A stretch of DNA of 64,000 bases from Novosphingobium aerophilum. Lineage in GTDB: Bacteria; Pseudomonadota; Alphaproteobacteria; Sphingomonadales; Sphingomonadaceae. Position 1 is the stretch's first letter, and each line of letters opens with the position of its first letter. The stretch is taken from contig NZ_JACLAU010000001.1 in NCBI RefSeq assembly GCF_014230305.1, forward strand, positions 124,001 to 188,000, in the 5' to 3' direction. Shown piece after piece: positions 51,918 through 60,978 of the stretch. The notes below the pieces were generated by a model. That model ran no database searches, was not told the DNA's origin, and saw only the letters and a list, made by a program, of their open reading frames with translations. Position numbers and translations under genes: made by a program.

Positions 51918-53663
51918 TCAGGCGGGCACGAAAGCGGGCACCGGCTGTGCGCCGCGCACCACCCGGCCGGGGCGGGCGCCGGTGGCCCGGTCGTCGCGGC
52001 GGATCACCGTGCCGTCCACGATGGTCGCCACATAACCGGTCGCGCCTTGGTCCAACCGCCGCCCGCCGCCGGGCAGGTCGAAGCGGATCTCGGGCGTGTG
52101 GAGTGTCAGCGCGGCCAGGTCGATCACATTGAGATCGGCCTTGTAGCCTGGGGCGATCCGGCCGCGATCCTCCAGCCGCATGACCCGCGCCGGGCGCTCG
52201 GCGAGGAGATGGACCGCTTCGGCCAGGGACAGCCGCTCACCCGCCCGGTCGCGCACCCAGTAGGTCAGCAGGAAGGTGGGATAGCTGGCGTCGCAGATCG
52301 CCGCGTAGTGGGCTCCGCCATCCCCCAGCCCGACCACCGTGTCCGGCCGGCGCAGCAGCGGCAGCAGGGTATCGAGCCGCCCTTCATGGAAGTTCCCCAG
52401 GGTGTTCAGGATCATCCCGTTGCCGTCACGCGCCATCAGCGCGTCATAGGCCACCGCCTCGCAGCTCCGCCCCTGGGCGCGGGCCAGGGCGGCGATGCTC
52501 TGGTCGGGGGCGGGTTCGTAGACGGGCGGATCGCCGAAGGGGAACATCCACTCCCAGTTGCGGGTCAGCATGGCCAGCGGGTGCCCCGGCTGCGGCATCT
52601 CGGCCAGAATGCGATCGCGGAAGGCCGGGTCGGCGAGGGTCGGCAACTGCTCTGCCAGCGGCAGTGCGGCGAGTGGCTGGTAGGATGGGCACAGGCAGAA
52701 CGGGTGAGTCGACAGGGCCCAGCCAGAGATCATCCCGACCGGCCGCGGCAGGACCTGGGGCCAGATCTCGAGCCCGCGGGCATTGGCGGCATCGACCATG
52801 GCCAGGGCGCCGTCCCAGTTGCGCGGCCCGCCATTGGCCAGGGCGAAGGTGAAGGTCGCGGGGCGGCCACTGCGTTCCACCGCGGTGAACAGCTGGGCCA
52901 GTTCATCCTCCCAACTGGCGAAGGGCACGTCGAGCACGGCCTGGAACACCCCGGTTCCGGCCTCGCCCAGGGCTTCGCAGATGGCCGCCAGTTCAGCGGG
53001 GTCGGCGCCATAGGTGGGGATCAGTTCGCCGGCCTTGGTCCGATGAATGTTCAGCCGCGAGGTGGCGAAGCCGATGGCCCCGGCGGCGAGCGCCTCATGC
53101 GCCAGCCGGCGCATCTCGGCCAGATCGTCCGGAGTGGCCGGCTCGCGGCGCAAGGCCCGCTCACCCATGGTCCAGACGCGCAGCGGGCTGTGCGGCAGCA
53201 GGCAGGCGACATCGATGTCGCGCGGCTTGGCCTCCAGCGCGGCGAGGTATTCGGGAAAGGTCTGCCAGGTCCACGGCAGGCCGGTCGCCATCACCACGCC
53301 CGGGATGTCCTCGACGCCTTCCATCAGGCGGATCAGCGCGTCGTGGTCGGCCGTGCGGCACGGCGCGAAGCCCACGCCGCAATTGCCGGTGACCACGGTG
53401 GTGACCCCGTGCGACGAGCTGGGCGACAGCTCCTCGCTCCAGGCCGCCTGGCCATCGTAATGGGTGTGGATGTCGACGAAGCCCGGGGTGACGATCCGCC
53501 CCCCTGCGTCGATCCGGTCCCGCGCGGGGCCGGTGAAGCGCGGTCCGGCATAGACGATCCGCCCTCCGGCGATCGCCACGTCGCCGACATAGGGTTCGGC
53601 GCCGGTCCCGTCGACCACGGTCCCGCCCGCGATCACCAGGTCGGCGGGCTGTCCCGTGCCCAT
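51918..53663 (-). CDS. N-acyl-D-amino-acid deacylase family amidohydrolase
   Basis: A 581-aa D-aminoacylase-like metallohydrolase. It has the N-terminal metal motif GFVDIHTHYDGQ, GNCGVGFAP, a central long insert, GDGGAHYAAICD near the C-terminal metal site, and the final beta-sandwich segment GRIAPGYKADLNVID. It hydrolyses amide bonds of N-acyl compounds or related cyclic amides. It overlaps the Coq4-like gene by one base (TGATG) and ends the second six-gene operon. The substrate is unknown. Confidence 0.9.
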   Translation of the reverse strand: MGTGQPADLVIAGGTVVDGTGAEPYVGDVAIAGGRIVYAGPRFTGPARDRIDAGGRIVTPGFVDIHTHYDGQAAWSEELSPSSSHGVTTVVTGNCGVGFAPCRTADHDALIRLMEGVEDIPGVVMATGLPWTWQTFPEYLAALEAKPRDIDVACLLPHSPLRVWTMGERALRREPATPDDLAEMRRLAHEALAAGAIGFATSRLNIHRTKAGELIPTYGADPAELAAICEALGEAGTGVFQAVLDVPFASWEDELAQLFTAVERSGRPATFTFALANGGPRNWDGALAMVDAANARGLEIWPQVLPRPVGMISGWALSTHPFCLCPSYQPLAALPLAEQLPTLADPAFRDRILAEMPQPGHPLAMLTRNWEWMFPFGDPPVYEPAPDQSIAALARAQGRSCEAVAYDALMARDGNGMILNTLGNFHEGRLDTLLPLLRRPDTVVGLGDGGAHYAAICDASYPTFLLTYWVRDRAGERLSLAEAVHLLAERPARVMRLEDRGRIAPGYKADLNVIDLAALTLHTPEIRFDLPGGGRRLDQGATGYVATIVDGTVIRRDDRATGARPGRVVRGAQPVPAFVPA

Positions 53664-54541
53664 CAGGCGGGCTCTGCCGGGGCGAGCGGCTGCATCGTCG
53701 GCGCGGGCGAGGGCAGGGGACCGCGCTGGGCCCAGAACGCCCCTTCGGCGTCGGTATCGACATCGACCGCCCCGCGCACCCCCAGCGCGGCGCGCGCCTC
53801 GGCCAGGGGGAGATGGAAATGGTCCTCCAGCCTGGCCATGAACAGCGCGTCGCTTTCCTGCCCCACCCGCATCCCGCGCTGGATCGCATTGACGCAGGTG
53901 GGCCAGACCTCGGGATAGTGCAGCATGGTCCGCACCGTGTAGCGCAGCGAGCCGAAGATCTGGATCATGTTGACCTCGGCGGCGAGCTCGGGATTGCGGA
54001 TGAACTTGAACACGTTGGTCAGGCGGTACCAGTAGGGCACCAGTTCCCCCATGAAGTTGAACCCGCCGCCGGTCAGGATGTGTTCGAAGTCATGGGTCTG
54101 GCCGCTGCGCAGGTTGAAGAACTCGAGCTGGGTCTTCGGCTCGGACCAGGGCACGATCTGGATCTCGTAGCTGCCCTGGGTGATCCACTGGTGGAAGATG
54201 CCGCCAAGCGTGCCGGGCGCGTACTGCGCGAAATCCTCGATCCGGTACCGCGACACGAAGCCTTCGCGGAACCAGGCATCCAGCGCCGGATTCTCCTTGC
54301 GCTCGGCCGTGAACAGCGCCTCGATCCGATCGTGATCGCGCAGCGATTCCAGGATCGGCAGGAACTCGTACATCTCGCTCTGGGGCGGCATGTCCGGACC
54401 GTTGCGGCGCAGCAGGATCATCGCCAGCCAGTCGCGCAAACGGGCATTGTTCAGGTACTTCGACGATGACACCAGCACGCTGCTGGGGGTTTCCACCGGC
54501 AGCCAGCCACGGGCGAGATAGGGGGTGTCGACTTCGGCCAT
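53663..54541 (-). CDS. Coq4-like protein
   Basis: A 292-aa homolog of the ubiquinone-biosynthesis protein Coq4. The metal motif HDxxHx11E is exact: H150, D151, H154 and E166 (HDFEHILTGGGFNFMGE). Eukaryotic Coq4 has been reported to act in C1 decarboxylation/hydroxylation of the quinone ring; I am not certain how far that extends to bacterial copies. Here no other ubiquinone gene is near, and it is locked between an esterase and an amidohydrolase, so a catabolic role on a lipophilic ring compound is inferred. Confidence 0.85.
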   Translation of the reverse strand: MAEVDTPYLARGWLPVETPSSVLVSSSKYLNNARLRDWLAMILLRRNGPDMPPQSEMYEFLPILESLRDHDRIEALFTAERKENPALDAWFREGFVSRYRIEDFAQYAPGTLGGIFHQWITQGSYEIQIVPWSEPKTQLEFFNLRSGQTHDFEHILTGGGFNFMGELVPYWYRLTNVFKFIRNPELAAEVNMIQIFGSLRYTVRTMLHYPEVWPTCVNAIQRGMRVGQESDALFMARLEDHFHLPLAEARAALGVRGAVDVDTDAEGAFWAQRGPLPSPAPTMQPLAPAEPA

Positions 54542-54570
54542 CGCAATGCTCCTGCTTGCCCGCGGATCGT

Positions 54571-55500
54571 TCAGGCCAGGTCGGCCTGAAGGCGCTGTCC
54601 GGCCCGGGCGATGTAGGGCAGGACATCGGGCACCGGTTCGAACAGCGAGAAGAAGCCATGGATCATCCCCGGCGCGATCTCGGCCTCAACCGCAACCCCC
54701 GCAGCGGCCAGCGCCTCGGCATAGGCCATGCCTTCGTCGCGCAGCGGATCGAGCTCGGCCGTGATCACCGTGGCCGGCGGCAACCCGGTCAGGTCGCCGT
54801 GCCGCAGCACCGCGGCATGGGGGTGGACCGTGTCGAGATCATCGACATAGTGGCCCCAGAACCAGCGCATGGCCGCGGTGGACAGGAAGCCCCCGGCCTC
54901 GCCGTTCTCCTGGTAGGACGGCCGGGTGAAGTCGGTGTCGGTGACCGGATAGATCAGCAGTTGATGGCGCAGCGCCGGGCCCTGTTCGTCGCGGGCGCGG
55001 ATCGCCACCGCGGCGGCAAGATTGCCCCCGGCGCTGTCCCCCGCCACGGCCAGCCGCGTGCCATCCACCCCCAGCTCGCCGGCATGGGCATGGGCCCAGA
55101 CCAGGGCTTCGAAGCAATCGTCGAGCGGCGCCGGAAAGCGCGCCTCGGGGGCCAGCCGATAGGCGACCGACAGCACCGCCGCGCCGCTTGCCCGGGCGAG
55201 CGCCCGGCAGGTCCCGTCGTGGGTCTCCAGCGTCCCCACCACCCAGCCGCCGCCGTGGTAATAGACCACCAGCGGCGGGGCTTCGCTCGCGCCTTCGGGC
55301 ACATAGAGCCGGGCCGCGATGGTCCGGCCGGGCAGGTCCAGCGTCAGGTCGCGGACATGCGCCACCGCGGGCGGCGGCCCCATCTGGATGGGCCGGTCGT
55401 TCAGCGCGCGCATGTCCTGCGGGGTCACCGTGGCATAGTCGACCGGGGGCACGCCCGCGAACATCTCGAGCAGGGCGGCAACCTGGGGATTGAGCGGCAT
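54571..55500 (-). CDS. HSL-family alpha/beta hydrolase (esterase)
   Basis: A 309-aa esterase of the hormone-sensitive lipase family (bacterial family IV). The oxyanion motif HGGGWVVG is near residue 80, the nucleophile GDSAGG near 153, the acid in AELDPLRDEG near 248, and the His in PGMIHGF near 278. It is cytoplasmic, cleaving short acyl esters. It is third from the end of the operon and may release the acid or alcohol half of the island's substrate. Confidence 0.94.
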   Translation of the reverse strand: MPLNPQVAALLEMFAGVPPVDYATVTPQDMRALNDRPIQMGPPPAVAHVRDLTLDLPGRTIAARLYVPEGASEAPPLVVYYHGGGWVVGTLETHDGTCRALARASGAAVLSVAYRLAPEARFPAPLDDCFEALVWAHAHAGELGVDGTRLAVAGDSAGGNLAAAVAIRARDEQGPALRHQLLIYPVTDTDFTRPSYQENGEAGGFLSTAAMRWFWGHYVDDLDTVHPHAAVLRHGDLTGLPPATVITAELDPLRDEGMAYAEALAAAGVAVEAEIAPGMIHGFFSLFEPVPDVLPYIARAGQRLQADLA

Positions 55501-55535
55501 CGGATGGTCCTTCCTCGAATCAGCCGAACTGGGGA

Positions 55536-56438
55536 TCAGCCGAACTGGGCAACGGCTTCGGCCACCGCGGCGGCCACATCATGGCGACGATAGCCGAGCA
55601 GCGCCGTCTCCGCCGGATCGGGTTCATAGCGGATGAACTGGCCCCGGCCTTGCGGAATTGCAACGTCGGGCAGCAGCGGCAACTCCGCGTCCTGTTCCTC
55701 GATCGGCGCCGGGTTGCCCACCGCCGCGAAGAACAGCTGGAAGTATTCGCGGAACGACAGGTTCTCGTCGCCGACCAGGTAGGCCTTGCCCGGCTCGCCG
55801 CGTTCCAGCGCGCCCTCGATCGCTTCGGAGAGCGAGCGGAACGACATGAAGTTGGTGCCGCCCGGCGGGGCGAACGGCGGGATCGGGATCAGGCCCTTGG
55901 CCCATTGCACGTAAGGTTCGAAGATCGCGCTGGGCAGGCCCGGGACCACGCCGACCATGAACGGCGCGTTGACGCTCATCACGTCGAACCCGGGACGGCC
56001 TTCGGCCCGCGCACCCTCGCAGGCCGCCTGGCGGGACCGGATGTACGAGTTGCCGGCGAGCAGCCCGGGCGCGGCCTGATGGTAGAAGCTGCCAAGCTGG
56101 ACCGCGCGCTTGACCCCGGCCTCGCGCGCGGCGGCGAAGAAGGCGGGCAGGGCGACATGGTTGGCCCGGTGGAGCCAGGCGTCGAAGTCCTCGCCGGGCG
56201 GAACGTGGCGCGGGTCGTTGCCCGCGGCGTGAACCACCCAGTCGAACCCGGCCAGCCGCTCCGCCGGAAAATCCCCCGCGATATAGTCCCCGCGCAGGTA
56301 GGGCAGGCGGGTGAGCGGAGTGGCGGGATGGGCACCCTCGCCGCGTCCGGTGATGGTCACCTCGTGCCCCCGTGCGGCCAGGTGAAGCGCGGCATGCCCG
56401 CCCAGCGCGCCGGTCCCGCCAACGACAAGAACTTTCAT
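55536..56438 (-). CDS. NAD-dependent epimerase/dehydratase family protein, atypical active site
   Basis: A 300-aa extended SDR with GGTGALGG at residues 7-14 binding the dinucleotide. The expected YxxxK reads Y132-IRS-R136, so the catalytic Lys is Arg. A second tyrosine lies in SFYHQ (Y119). It may still bind NAD(P) or work by another residue. The ATG overlaps the stop of the SnoaL-like gene (ATGA). Confidence 0.88.
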   Translation of the reverse strand: MKVLVVGGTGALGGHAALHLAARGHEVTITGRGEGAHPATPLTRLPYLRGDYIAGDFPAERLAGFDWVVHAAGNDPRHVPPGEDFDAWLHRANHVALPAFFAAAREAGVKRAVQLGSFYHQAAPGLLAGNSYIRSRQAACEGARAEGRPGFDVMSVNAPFMVGVVPGLPSAIFEPYVQWAKGLIPIPPFAPPGGTNFMSFRSLSEAIEGALERGEPGKAYLVGDENLSFREYFQLFFAAVGNPAPIEEQDAELPLLPDVAIPQGRGQFIRYEPDPAETALLGYRRHDVAAAVAEAVAQFG

Positions 56439-56911
56439 TGTGGTGTTTCCTTTTCCATGTGCGCGGCGGCCACGGGGCCGCCCACGTCGTGAACCGGGCG
56501 GACCTCTTCCCAGTCGACGATCAGGTCCCGGCGCGTGAAGCGCCAGGCCCCGTCGTCCCGCCGCCACTCGTCCTGATAGCGGATCGCCCAGCACAGCAGC
56601 CTGTCGCCGGTGCCATCGGCGCCCGCGATGCGATGCTCCGCGGTGCCCACCGTCTCGCCCCGGGCGCGGTCGCCGGTGATCTCGACCCACTGTGCGTGAA
56701 CGATGTGGCGCGTCGCGCGGTACGACAGGGCGAGAAAGTCGATCGAGCCGAGGTTGGCCTCCTGCCCCTCGATCGTGAAGCCGGGCCCGGCAATCACCAC
56801 GTCCTCGGCCAGCACCGCCCGCCAATCGTCCTTGCACCGCCGATCGGCGCCACGGGCATAGATCTCCGCGGTCCGACGCAGGGCGGCGTGATCGTCGGAC
56901 GGGGGCGCCAC
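56435..56911 (-). CDS. SnoaL-like (NTF2-fold) protein
   Basis: A 158-aa cone-shaped NTF2-superfamily protein. It has an N-terminal helical YARGADRRCKDDWRAVLAED, typical of SnoaL-like proteins in which an Asp or His acts as general acid/base, and a C-terminal beta sheet (AEHRIAG, LLCWAIRYQDEW, WRFTRRDLIVDW). Related proteins include ketosteroid isomerase and polyketide cyclases, which would suit a polycyclic substrate. GTG at 56911 starts 2 bp after the upstream SDR stop. Confidence 0.8.
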   Translation of the reverse strand: MAPPSDDHAALRRTAEIYARGADRRCKDDWRAVLAEDVVIAGPGFTIEGQEANLGSIDFLALSYRATRHIVHAQWVEITGDRARGETVGTAEHRIAGADGTGDRLLCWAIRYQDEWRRDDGAWRFTRRDLIVDWEEVRPVHDVGGPVAAAHMEKETPQ

Positions 56912-56913
56912 GG

Positions 56914-57789
56914 TCAGCCCATCCCCGGGATGACGATGCCATTGCCGCTGATCAGCGGCGTGTTGGTCCACTGGCCCTGCGGGGTGCGGTACCACCCGGC
57001 AGCGGCGAGGGCGCCGCCATCGACGTGCAGCGCGGTGCCGGTCACCCAGGCGGCGAGCGGACTGGCGAGGTAGAGCGCGGCCCCGGCGCAATCGCTCGGC
57101 CGGCCGAACCGGCCCAACGGAATCCAGCGCTCCTCATGCGTGCGGTTCTCAGGCGGAATCACATAGTCCAGCGCAAGCTGGGGCGTGTCGGTGGTCTCGG
57201 GCGCGATGTCGTTGACCCGGATGCCGAAGGGGGCGAGTTCGAGCGCCAGGCTCTTGGTGAAGCCCGTCATCCCCCACTTGCCCGCGGCATAGACCGTGCA
57301 GCCCGGAATGCCGCGATGCGCCTCGATCGAGGTCACGTTGATGATCGATGATCCCGGCCCGGCCTTGAGCAGCAGCGGGATCATCGCATGGGTCATCCGC
57401 AACACCTGGCCCAGGTTGGTATCGAGGATCGTTTCGATCTCGTCCTCGGCAAGGTCGGCGAAGGCGCGGGCATGGACGAAGTGGCCGACATTGTTGACCA
57501 GCACGTCCAATTGACCAGCCTGGTCGGCGATGCGTTCGGCCAGGATCCGCGGCGTGCCACGCTCGCGCACGTCGCAACGGATCACCCGGGCCGAAGGGAT
57601 CGCCGCTTCGACCGCCTCGGCATTGGCCGGATCGATCTCGGCGATGACCAGCCGGGCCCCGGCCGCCGCGAAAGCCTCGGCAATGGCGCGCCCGATACCC
57701 ACGCCCCCGCCCGTGACCAGCACGGTCTTGCCGGTGAAGTCGAGCGCGGTGTGGAGGGCAGCGGCCGGCTGTGCGGACACGTCGGACAT
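56914..57789 (-). CDS. SDR family oxidoreductase, first gene of second six-gene operon
   Basis: A 291-aa short-chain dehydrogenase. TGGGVGIGRA, NNVG, TSIEAHRG and YAAGK are in order, ending HVDGGALAAAGW. The C-terminus extends about 30 residues beyond the usual end. The ATG at 57789 is chosen; one at 57801 abuts a GAGAGAGG sequence. It leads genes for SnoaL-like, epimerase, esterase, Coq4-like and amidohydrolase proteins, all tightly spaced. Confidence 0.92.
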   Translation of the reverse strand: MSDVSAQPAAALHTALDFTGKTVLVTGGGVGIGRAIAEAFAAAGARLVIAEIDPANAEAVEAAIPSARVIRCDVRERGTPRILAERIADQAGQLDVLVNNVGHFVHARAFADLAEDEIETILDTNLGQVLRMTHAMIPLLLKAGPGSSIINVTSIEAHRGIPGCTVYAAGKWGMTGFTKSLALELAPFGIRVNDIAPETTDTPQLALDYVIPPENRTHEERWIPLGRFGRPSDCAGAALYLASPLAAWVTGTALHVDGGALAAAGWYRTPQGQWTNTPLISGNGIVIPGMG

Positions 57790-57861
57790 CGATCGGGGCA
57801 TCCTCTCTCGGGCTCTGTCCGTCCGGCGATTCCACGCCGGGCAGTGGCCATGTTTCTACGC

Positions 57862-57891
57862 ATAGTGTTGCGCAAATGCAGGTCATGTCAA
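57862..57891 (-). promoter_or_regulatory. Probable sigma70-type promoter of second six-gene operon
   Basis: On the minus strand TTGACA (57891-57886), an 18-bp spacer and CACTAT (57867-57862) lie about 70 bp before the SDR start. Directly downstream is TTCTACGCAT in plus orientation (57854-57863), a decamer also found at 62563-62572 in another island promoter. Confidence 0.55.
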
Positions 57892-58033
57892 TGCAATGCG
57901 CAGAAAAAATGCCATCTGCGCGACGTACATGTCGGGATTAGGCGGTTCCGGGCGGTCCTGGCCGATTCCTGCGGTTGGGCGAACGACCGGACAGGGTGGG
58001 GAGCGCAGGTGTCAGCCGCTGCAGGTGGATGAC

Positions 58034-58081
58034 GGAGGGGGCAGGTTGCTGTCCCCCTCCACCCCGCTGCCTACGGCAGCG
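58034..58081 (-). terminator. Two GC-rich hairpins after the ferredoxin gene
   Basis: GGAGGGGG (58034-58041) pairs with CCCCCTCC (58053-58060), and CGCTGCC (58065-58071) pairs with GGCAGCG (58075-58081). Lying 65-110 bp beyond the ferredoxin stop, they are the likely end of the P450 operon transcript. No T-run is present. Confidence 0.5.
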
Positions 58082-58146
58082 CGGTCCCCCTCCCCGTTTG
58101 TGCTGCGCAAAAACAGGGAGGATCGGGACGATCGCAACCGCGCACG

Positions 58147-58479
58147 CTAGATCCCCGGCTGGTCCGGGGGCAGGTGGACGATCAGTCCGTCGAGCTCCTC
58201 GCCCAGTTGGACCTGGCAGGAGAGGCGGCTGGTTGGCCGGACCTCGACGCCCGACAGGCCCTCGATCATCGCGCGCTCGTCTGGGCTGGCCGGACCGGTG
58301 CGGTCGATCCAGGCTTCGTCGATCCAGCAATGGCAGGTCGCGCACTGCATCATCCCGCCGCACAGGGCGTCGATCCCGTCGACCAGGTTGCCCACCGCCA
58401 GCTGCATCAGGGTCATCCCCTCGAAGTTGACGCAGGCGCGGGCGGTGCCGTCGGGCTGGATGAAGGTGATCGTGGCCAT
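58147..58479 (-). CDS. [2Fe-2S] ferredoxin (adrenodoxin/putidaredoxin type)
   Basis: A 110-aa electron carrier. Cluster cysteines are C40, C46, C49 (CGGMMQCATC) and C88 (RLSCQV), the spacing of vertebrate-type ferredoxins that serve class I P450s. It begins 13 bp after the P450 gene, so it is very likely that enzyme's redox partner. No ferredoxin reductase is encoded in the window. Confidence 0.94.
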   Translation of the reverse strand: MATITFIQPDGTARACVNFEGMTLMQLAVGNLVDGIDALCGGMMQCATCHCWIDEAWIDRTGPASPDERAMIEGLSGVEVRPTSRLSCQVQLGEELDGLIVHLPPDQPGI

Positions 58480-58492
58480 CGGATGCTCCGGT

Positions 58493-59917
58493 TCAGGCGG
58501 CGGGCTGGCCGTGGACCGGGCAGCCAGTGGCGGCAGGCTGGGCCGCGGTCGGGGACGCCCCGTCGAGCCGGCGCTTGCGGTAGCGTACCCGGCACGGCTG
58601 GGCCGGCCAGTAGGTGCCCGCCCCGGCGATCGGGCGGACCTCGTCGATCAGCTCCATATCGTAATGCTGCAGCAGGATCGCCAGCAGCACCTTCATTTCC
58701 ATCCGCGCGAAATTGACCCCGGCGCAGCGGTGGACCCCGCCGCCGAAGCCGATCAGGGTGTTGCTTTCGGTCTTGGCCGCGGGATTGGCCGGGTTGAAGC
58801 GCTCCGGGTCATAGCGGTCCGGCTCGGGGAAGGTCTCCTCCAGACGGTGGCTGACCGAAGGCGCCAGCAGGACGAATTCACCCTTGCGGATCTGGTAGCC
58901 GTCGCGCTCGATGTCCTCGCGCGCCTTGCGGCTGAGCAGATAGGCGACCGGATGCAGCCGCTCGGTCTCGCGCAGGGCCAGGTCCATCTTCTCCATCGCG
59001 ATGGCCTGCTGCCAGCCCAGCTCGCGCCCGTCTCCGCCCCCGATCTGGGCGGCCAGCTCGGCGCGGATGACCGCCTGGTAGCCGGGGTTCTGCAGCAGAT
59101 CGGCCAGGGCCCACGAGACCTGGCCGGCCGTGGTCTCGTGACCGGCCCAGACCAGCAGCAGGATCAGGTGGCGGATGATCTCGTCGGGCACCGGGCGACC
59201 ATCCGGATAGGTCGTCGCGATCATGTCCTGGAAGAAGTCGGGCGGGTCGAGCGGCGCGGCGCGGCGCTTGTCGATCCACGATTGCAGGATCGCGTGGAGC
59301 TTGCGCTTGGCCCGTTGCGAGCGGACCATCTTGGGCGTCGGCAGCCACAGCGGCAGCACGAATTCCATCCCGCCGGAAAAGTCGCGGAACAGCTCGAAGA
59401 ACTCGTGCCCCAGCTTTTCATGAAACTCGCGCCCCATGAAGCTGTGAGCGGCGATGTCCATCACCACCGGGCCCAGGGTGGGGATCAGGTCGAAACTGCC
59501 CTCGTCACCCAGCCGATTGACCAGGTTGAGCGATTCCTCGACCATCACCGGAACGTACTGCTTCATCGAGGCCGCCTTGAAGCGCGGCATGATGATCGCC
59601 CGCTGGCGCAGATACTCTTCCATCTCGGCGAAGGAGTAGAACTCCGGCGAGAACATCTTGAGGAAGAACGGCATCGATTCCCGGATCGACAGGAGCTTGT
59701 CGGTTTCCTCGAAGAAGAAGCGGTTGTGCTCGGGTCCGAGCATGACGTTCATCCGCCGGCCCATAAAGCTGAGCGCGAACAGCCGCCCGCGGGTGCGGTA
59801 GCCGCGGGTCAGGACGGAGACCGGATCGCGGAAGAATTGCAGCAAATGGCCGAGCAGCGGTGCTCCACCCTCCACCAGCGGCAGGCCCGGACGATCGGAC
59901 AGCGGAATGCTTGCCAT
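58493..59917 (-). CDS. Cytochrome P450
   Basis: A 474-aa heme monooxygenase. The I-helix oxygen-activation motif is AGHETTAG (near residue 255), the K-helix is ETERLHP, and the heme-binding loop is FGGGVHRCAG (Cys near 399). It has no membrane anchor. The sequence style is of the long, eukaryote-like P450s rather than the common short bacterial ones. It probably hydroxylates a bulky hydrophobic substrate using the adjacent ferredoxin. Its operon also encodes EthD and SDR proteins. Confidence 0.95.
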   Translation of the reverse strand: MASIPLSDRPGLPLVEGGAPLLGHLLQFFRDPVSVLTRGYRTRGRLFALSFMGRRMNVMLGPEHNRFFFEETDKLLSIRESMPFFLKMFSPEFYSFAEMEEYLRQRAIIMPRFKAASMKQYVPVMVEESLNLVNRLGDEGSFDLIPTLGPVVMDIAAHSFMGREFHEKLGHEFFELFRDFSGGMEFVLPLWLPTPKMVRSQRAKRKLHAILQSWIDKRRAAPLDPPDFFQDMIATTYPDGRPVPDEIIRHLILLLVWAGHETTAGQVSWALADLLQNPGYQAVIRAELAAQIGGGDGRELGWQQAIAMEKMDLALRETERLHPVAYLLSRKAREDIERDGYQIRKGEFVLLAPSVSHRLEETFPEPDRYDPERFNPANPAAKTESNTLIGFGGGVHRCAGVNFARMEMKVLLAILLQHYDMELIDEVRPIAGAGTYWPAQPCRVRYRKRRLDGASPTAAQPAATGCPVHGQPAA

Positions 59918-60036
59918 GCGCTTGTCTCCCAGATGGGGCCGGCCCGTTCATGCGGGACCGGCTCCTTGCCTTGCGCCTGTCATAACCCGGCGCGGGCGGC
60001 GCGTCATCCCGCCATGGACCGGGACAGCCCCAAAGG

Positions 60037-60909
60037 TCAGTAGACCGCGGCCGGGTTCTTCGGGCGCGGGCTGCCGAGCATGGCGCGGTGCGACGGGCGT
60101 TCGTTGCCGCGGTCGGTCACGCCCAGCTCCTTGGCGATTTCGGCCACGATCAGGGTCTGGCCAGACAGGTCCTCCCGGTTGGCCGCCCGGTCGATGGCTG
60201 CGATGACGTGCGCGGAGAACTCCGGGTTCTCTGCCATTTCGAGGAAGCCGGCATACTGTTCGGGGTTGGTCTGGAGGGCGATCTTCGACCGTTCGGTGAT
60301 CTGCGGGCCGAGCCACAGCGAGACCGCGGCCACCCCGGTTCCGGCGAAATCGTGCGCCATGTCATGCGCGAGCTTGTCCAGGCCCGCCTTCTGCGCGCCA
60401 TAGGCCGGGCCGTGCATGTAGCAGGTGGCCCCGAACGACGAGGTCATCGCGATGATCCCCGATCCCTGCGCCACCATCATCCTGGCGGCATGCCAACTGG
60501 CGACATAGGCGCTGCGCAGTCCGACATCGAGGATCTTTTGCGCGTCCAGTTCCTTCTCCCAGAAGGGCAGCTGCTGGATCAACTGATGGTGCATGTAGGC
60601 GGCGTTGTTGACCAGCACGTCAAGCCGGCCCTGCTCCTCGGCGATCTGCGCGAAGACCCGGGCGACCGCCTCGTCATCGGCATGGTCGCAGACCACGGGA
60701 ATGCCCTTGCCGCCCAGCCGGGTCACCTCCTGCGCGGTTTCGGCGACCGTGCCGGGCAGGACCGAGCCGTCCCAGCCCTTGGCGTCACCGGGGGTGACAG
60801 TGCGCCCGGTGACATAGACGGTATAGCCCAGCTCCCCGAAGCCACGGGCAATGCCGGCGCCGGCTCCGCGGCTGGCTCCGGTGACGAGGGCGACTTTGGG
60901 CTGGGTCAT
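60037..60909 (-). CDS. SDR family oxidoreductase, DHRS1-like
   Basis: A 290-aa short-chain dehydrogenase resembling animal DHRS1, which reduces steroids and other carbonyls: TGASRGAGAG, VTGR, VVCDHADDE, NNAAY, TSSFGATCYMHGPAYGAQK (here the Ser/Tyr/Lys triad as TSSF and YGAQK) and SLWLGP. The C-terminal RGNERPSHRAML tail is an extension. AGGAG lies 9 bp before the ATG at 60909. A 119-bp gap precedes the P450 gene. Confidence 0.9.
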   Translation of the reverse strand: MTQPKVALVTGASRGAGAGIARGFGELGYTVYVTGRTVTPGDAKGWDGSVLPGTVAETAQEVTRLGGKGIPVVCDHADDEAVARVFAQIAEEQGRLDVLVNNAAYMHHQLIQQLPFWEKELDAQKILDVGLRSAYVASWHAARMMVAQGSGIIAMTSSFGATCYMHGPAYGAQKAGLDKLAHDMAHDFAGTGVAAVSLWLGPQITERSKIALQTNPEQYAGFLEMAENPEFSAHVIAAIDRAANREDLSGQTLIVAEIAKELGVTDRGNERPSHRAMLGSPRPKNPAAVY

Positions 60910-60978
60910 CAAGGCATACTCCTGAACGGGATCGGGGTGGGGATAAGGCGCTGGGGTCCGGTGCGGGCCCCGGCGTCG

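Larger units (their letters stand above)
57790..58146. other. Intergenic region upstream of SDR operon, downstream of ferredoxin
   Basis: A 357-bp gap without a credible ORF. It holds the SDR operon promoter (57862-57891), a locally AT-rich part (57880-57930), and two hairpins near 58034-58081 downstream of the ferredoxin gene. The segment of about 58030-58125 (GGAGGGGGC-rich with GTTTGTGCTGCGCAAAAACA) looks like a dispersed intergenic repeat, which I cannot confirm here. Confidence 0.55.

Noticed and set aside
58493..59917. CYP51 sterol 14-alpha-demethylase
   Set aside because: The I-helix reads AGHETTAG, not the GQHTSS-like motif typical of CYP51.
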